Shown: one piece after another, positions 12,038-13,997 of the stretch
Layout of the letters: every line of letters begins with the position of its first letter
Position numbering within the stretch: the first letter of the stretch is position 1
Position numbers and translations under genes: made by a program
The notes under the pieces: model-generated
What the model saw: only the letters and a program-made list of their open reading frames with translations
Databases searched by the model: none
What the model was told of the DNA's origin: nothing
Origin: CAZGTQ01 sp964528575
GTDB lineage: Bacteria > Planctomycetota > UBA1135 > GCA-002686595
Assembly (NCBI GenBank): GCA_964528575.1
Contig: CAZGTQ010000366.1
Span: forward strand, 1 to 13,997
Direction of reading: 5' to 3'
DNA: 13,997 nucleotides

Positions 12038-13839
12038 GGCCTTCGAGCGCGCTGCGCGGGCGCGCGCTCTTCGCCCTCGTCTCCGTCGGCCTGCTCGCCG
12101 TCGTCGGGACGGCGTGCCGCTCGTTCCCCGAGGACTCGCCCGGCCTGCACTGGCCGCGGCCGCGGGCGGGCGTCGTCGTCAGCGAGCACCCCGACGCGAC
12201 CGAGGCGGGCGTGCGCATCCTCGACCTCGGCGGGACCGCGGCCGACGCCGCGGTCGCGACCGCGCTCGCGCTCGCCGTCGTCTACCCCCAGGCCGGCAAT
12301 CTCGGCGGCGGCGGCTTCGCGATCTGGGCGCCGCACGAGGGGGAGCCGCTCGCGCTCGACTTCCGCGAGACCGCGCCGGCGCGGCTGAGCGCGGACGCGT
12401 TCCTCGAGGGCGGGGAGCCGGTGCGCTGGCGGCTGCTCGCGTCGCACCTCGCGTCGGGCGTGCCGGGCTCGCCGGCGGGGCTGTACGAGCTCCATGCGCG
12501 CTGCGGCCGGCTCCCGTTCGGGGTGGTCGCGGCGCCGGCGATCGATCTCGCGCGGCGCGGCTTCGAGGTCGACGCGTGGCTCGCGCGCGACCTGGCGGAT
12601 CCCGACGTGCGCGAGCAGCTCGCGCAGCCGTACGCGCGGGCGCTGTTCTATCCCGGCGGCGCGCCGCCGCGCGAGGGCGACCTGCTCGTCAACGAGGACC
12701 TCGCGCGGACGCTCGAGACGCTCGTGCGCGAGGGGCCGAGCGGCTTCTACGAGGGCGCGGTCGCGAACCTGATCGTCGCGGAGATGGAGCGCGGGGGCGG
12801 GCTCGTCGACCACGCGGATCTCGTGGCGTACGAGGCGCAGTGGCGCGAGCCGCTGCGCGGTTGGTTCCGCGGCAAGGAAGTGATCTCGATGCCGCCGCCC
12901 AGCTCGGGCGGCATCGTGCTGCTCCAGATGCTCGCGATCCTCGACGGGCTGCCGCTCGACGGGGCGCGCCACGCGGCGCTCGCGAGCGAGCCGGACGGCG
13001 TCGGGCTGAGCGAGCGCGCGGTGCACTGGTGGATCGAGGCGCTGCGCATGGCGTTCGCGGATCGCGCGGTGCACATGGGCGACCCGGACTTCGGGGACGT
13101 GCCGGTGCGGCGGCTGCTCGCGCCGCAGTGGATCGCGGAGCGGCGCGTCGCGATCGGGGAGCGCGCGAACCCCGACGTCGCCGCGTGGGTGCCGGCGGCT
13201 GAGGTCGAGTCGGCGCAGACGACGCACCTGTCGGTGATCGACGCGGAGGGCAACGCGGTGAGCCTGACGACGACGCTCAACCTCGGGTTCGGGTCGGGGA
13301 TCGCGGTGCCGGGGGCGGGCTTCCTGCTCAACAACGAGATCGACGACTTCGCGGTGCAGCCGGGCGTCCCCAACGCGTTCGGGTTGGTCGGGAGCGGGGC
13401 GAACGCGATCGAGGGCGGCAAGCGGCCGCTGTCGTCGATGACGCCGACGGTCGTGCGCGACCAGGGCCGCGCGGTCACGCTCGTCATCGGCAGCCCCGGC
13501 GGCCCGCGCATCATCACGGCGGTGCTCGAGGTGATGCTGCGCACGCTCGTCTACGAGCAGAGCCTCGCGGCGGCGATCCTCGCGCCGCGGCTGCACCAGC
13601 AGTGGAAGCCGCCGGTGACCTTCGTCGAGCCCGGCTGGGACACGGCGCTGCTCGAGCGCCTGCGCGCGCGCGGCCACGAGCTCGAGGAATCGCCGACGCG
13701 CTGGAGCAGCGTCCAGGCGATCGAGCTCGAGCCCGGCGGCCTCCCCGTCGGCGTCAGCGACCCGCGCCGCGGCGGCAACGCCCAGGTCCAGGGCCGCACG
13801 CCGACATGGCCGGCGCGACCCGGCGCGCAGGACGAGTAG
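12034..13839 (+). CDS. ggt: exported gamma-glutamyltransferase (probable lipoprotein)
   Basis: A 601-residue precursor of an N-terminal-nucleophile hydrolase that cleaves or transfers the gamma-glutamyl group of glutathione and related amides. Conserved features are DFRETAPA (109-116, substrate Arg111), QTTHLSVID (395-403), where T396 is the expected self-cleavage site and catalytic nucleophile, SLTTTLN (410-416), FLLNNEIDDF (430-439), KRPLSSMTPT (463-472) and the oxyanion/glycine loop GSPGGPRI (486-493). Self-processing would yield a large subunit of about 395 residues and a small one of about 206. No ATG is available; TTG at 12034-12036 overlaps the NIL stop (TTGA), has GGAG ten bases upstream and gives a proper signal peptide (FALVSVGLLAVV) ending at Cys28. 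The lipobox VGTAC is imperfect because Gly is at -3. The enzyme is probably periplasmic or membrane-tethered, recovering cysteine and glutamate from glutathione. Confidence 0.92.
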   Translation: MRPSSALRGRALFALVSVGLLAVVGTACRSFPEDSPGLHWPRPRAGVVVSEHPDATEAGVRILDLGGTAADAAVATALALAVVYPQAGNLGGGGFAIWAPHEGEPLALDFRETAPARLSADAFLEGGEPVRWRLLASHLASGVPGSPAGLYELHARCGRLPFGVVAAPAIDLARRGFEVDAWLARDLADPDVREQLAQPYARALFYPGGAPPREGDLLVNEDLARTLETLVREGPSGFYEGAVANLIVAEMERGGGLVDHADLVAYEAQWREPLRGWFRGKEVISMPPPSSGGIVLLQMLAILDGLPLDGARHAALASEPDGVGLSERAVHWWIEALRMAFADRAVHMGDPDFGDVPVRRLLAPQWIAERRVAIGERANPDVAAWVPAAEVESAQTTHLSVIDAEGNAVSLTTTLNLGFGSGIAVPGAGFLLNNEIDDFAVQPGVPNAFGLVGSGANAIEGGKRPLSSMTPTVVRDQGRAVTLVIGSPGGPRIITAVLEVMLRTLVYEQSLAAAILAPRLHQQWKPPVTFVEPGWDTALLERLRARGHELEESPTRWSSVQAIELEPGGLPVGVSDPRRGGNAQVQGRTPTWPARPGAQDE

Positions 13840-13858
13840 GGGCGCTCGCCCGACGGGG

Positions 13859-13874
13859 CGCACGGGTTCGTGCG
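13859..13874. terminator. possible bidirectional terminator hairpin
   Basis: CGCACG (13859-13864) and CGTGCG (13869-13874) form a perfect 6-bp stem around GGTT, between two convergent genes. A competing 5-bp stem (CGCCC at 13847-13851 with GGGCG at 13856-13860) overlaps it. Neither is followed by a U run, so this rests mostly on position. Confidence 0.35.
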
Positions 13875-13902
13875 GTCGCCGAGCGTTCCCCGCGCGCCGC
13901 GC

Positions 13903-13997
13903 TCAGTCGTCGACGTCGAAGATGTCGTCGCCGCCCGCCGCTCCGCCGGAGTCGCCGCCGCCCGCGGGGACGGCGCCGGTCGGGTCCGGGATCTCGG
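13903..13997 (-). CDS. C-terminal end of an unidentified protein (partial)
   Basis: A minus-strand frame enters from the right edge and ends at TGA (13903-13905). The visible 30 residues run from EIPDPTGAVPAG through a Gly/Ser/Ala-rich stretch to an acidic end, GGDDIFDVDD. This is typical of a flexible acidic C-terminal tail and does not identify a family. It converges on the gamma-glutamyltransferase gene, leaving 63 bases between the stops. Third positions are strongly G/C, matching coding sequence here. Confidence 0.55.
   Translation of the reverse strand, partial: EIPDPTGAVPAGGGDSGGAAGGDDIFDVDD

Noticed and set aside
11413..13863. An 816-residue minus-strand frame opposite the gamma-glutamyltransferase gene
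   Set aside because: The sense frame contains all catalytic motifs of the family. The antisense product is Arg-rich and repetitive and is a shadow.
1..13997. CRISPR arrays, insertion sequences, tRNA or rRNA genes, phage attachment sites
   Set aside because: I saw no regularly spaced direct repeats, transposase motifs, terminal inverted repeats flanking a gene, or tRNA-like cloverleaf anywhere in the window. The only repeats are the short tracts listed as features.

Overview
The window is a very GC-rich bacterial segment in which nearly all third codon positions are G or C, so every real gene casts long spurious open frames on the other strand. The gene set suggests a planctomycete or a similar large-genome, high-GC environmental bacterium. 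It includes a Ser/Thr protein kinase overlapping an ECF sigma factor, a membrane-anchored giant protein with carboxypeptidase-regulatory-like repeats, a sulfatase-fold lipoprotein, a secreted S41 peptidase and an exported gamma-glutamyltransferase. The taxonomic call is inference; no rRNA or marker gene is present.

Left part (1-5042). The tail of an unidentified + strand gene (1-93) converges on a minus-strand run. In transcription order this run is a YahK-type zinc alcohol dehydrogenase (5042-3930), a 1017-residue anchored repeat protein (3861-808), a DUF1801 protein (793-332) and a probable 55-residue small gene (295-128). Gaps of 68, 14 and 36 bases allow one transcript.

Centre (5043-7766). 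A kinase gene (7644-5773) and an ECF sigma gene (5776-5234) overlap by ATGA and run leftward. They are separated from the dehydrogenase gene by 191 bases holding a 44-base alternating purine-pyrimidine CG tract with long inverted repeats, a run of G tracts and a terminator-like hairpin. To the right, a 122-base divergent spacer separates the kinase from the S41 peptidase gene.

Right part (7767-13839). Five + strand genes are packed tightly (spacings +36, -4, +3, -4): S41 peptidase, sulfatase-fold lipoprotein, six-segment membrane protein, stand-alone NIL-domain protein and gamma-glutamyltransferase. A convergent partial gene with an acidic tail closes the window.

The most interesting point is at protein level. 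The region of the kinase beyond its membrane segment contains two tandem copies of a roughly 100-residue module (WY-x-LL-x-ID, KRF-x-EDL-x-EVL, VP-x-x-x-E-x-R). A third copy forms the N-terminal domain of the secreted S41 peptidase encoded divergently next door. Together with the adjacent sigma factor and the exported-hydrolase operon, this suggests a kinase/ECF circuit in which the sensor and a secreted peptidase share an extracytoplasmic recognition domain. The shared module is seen in the sequence; the circuit is inference.
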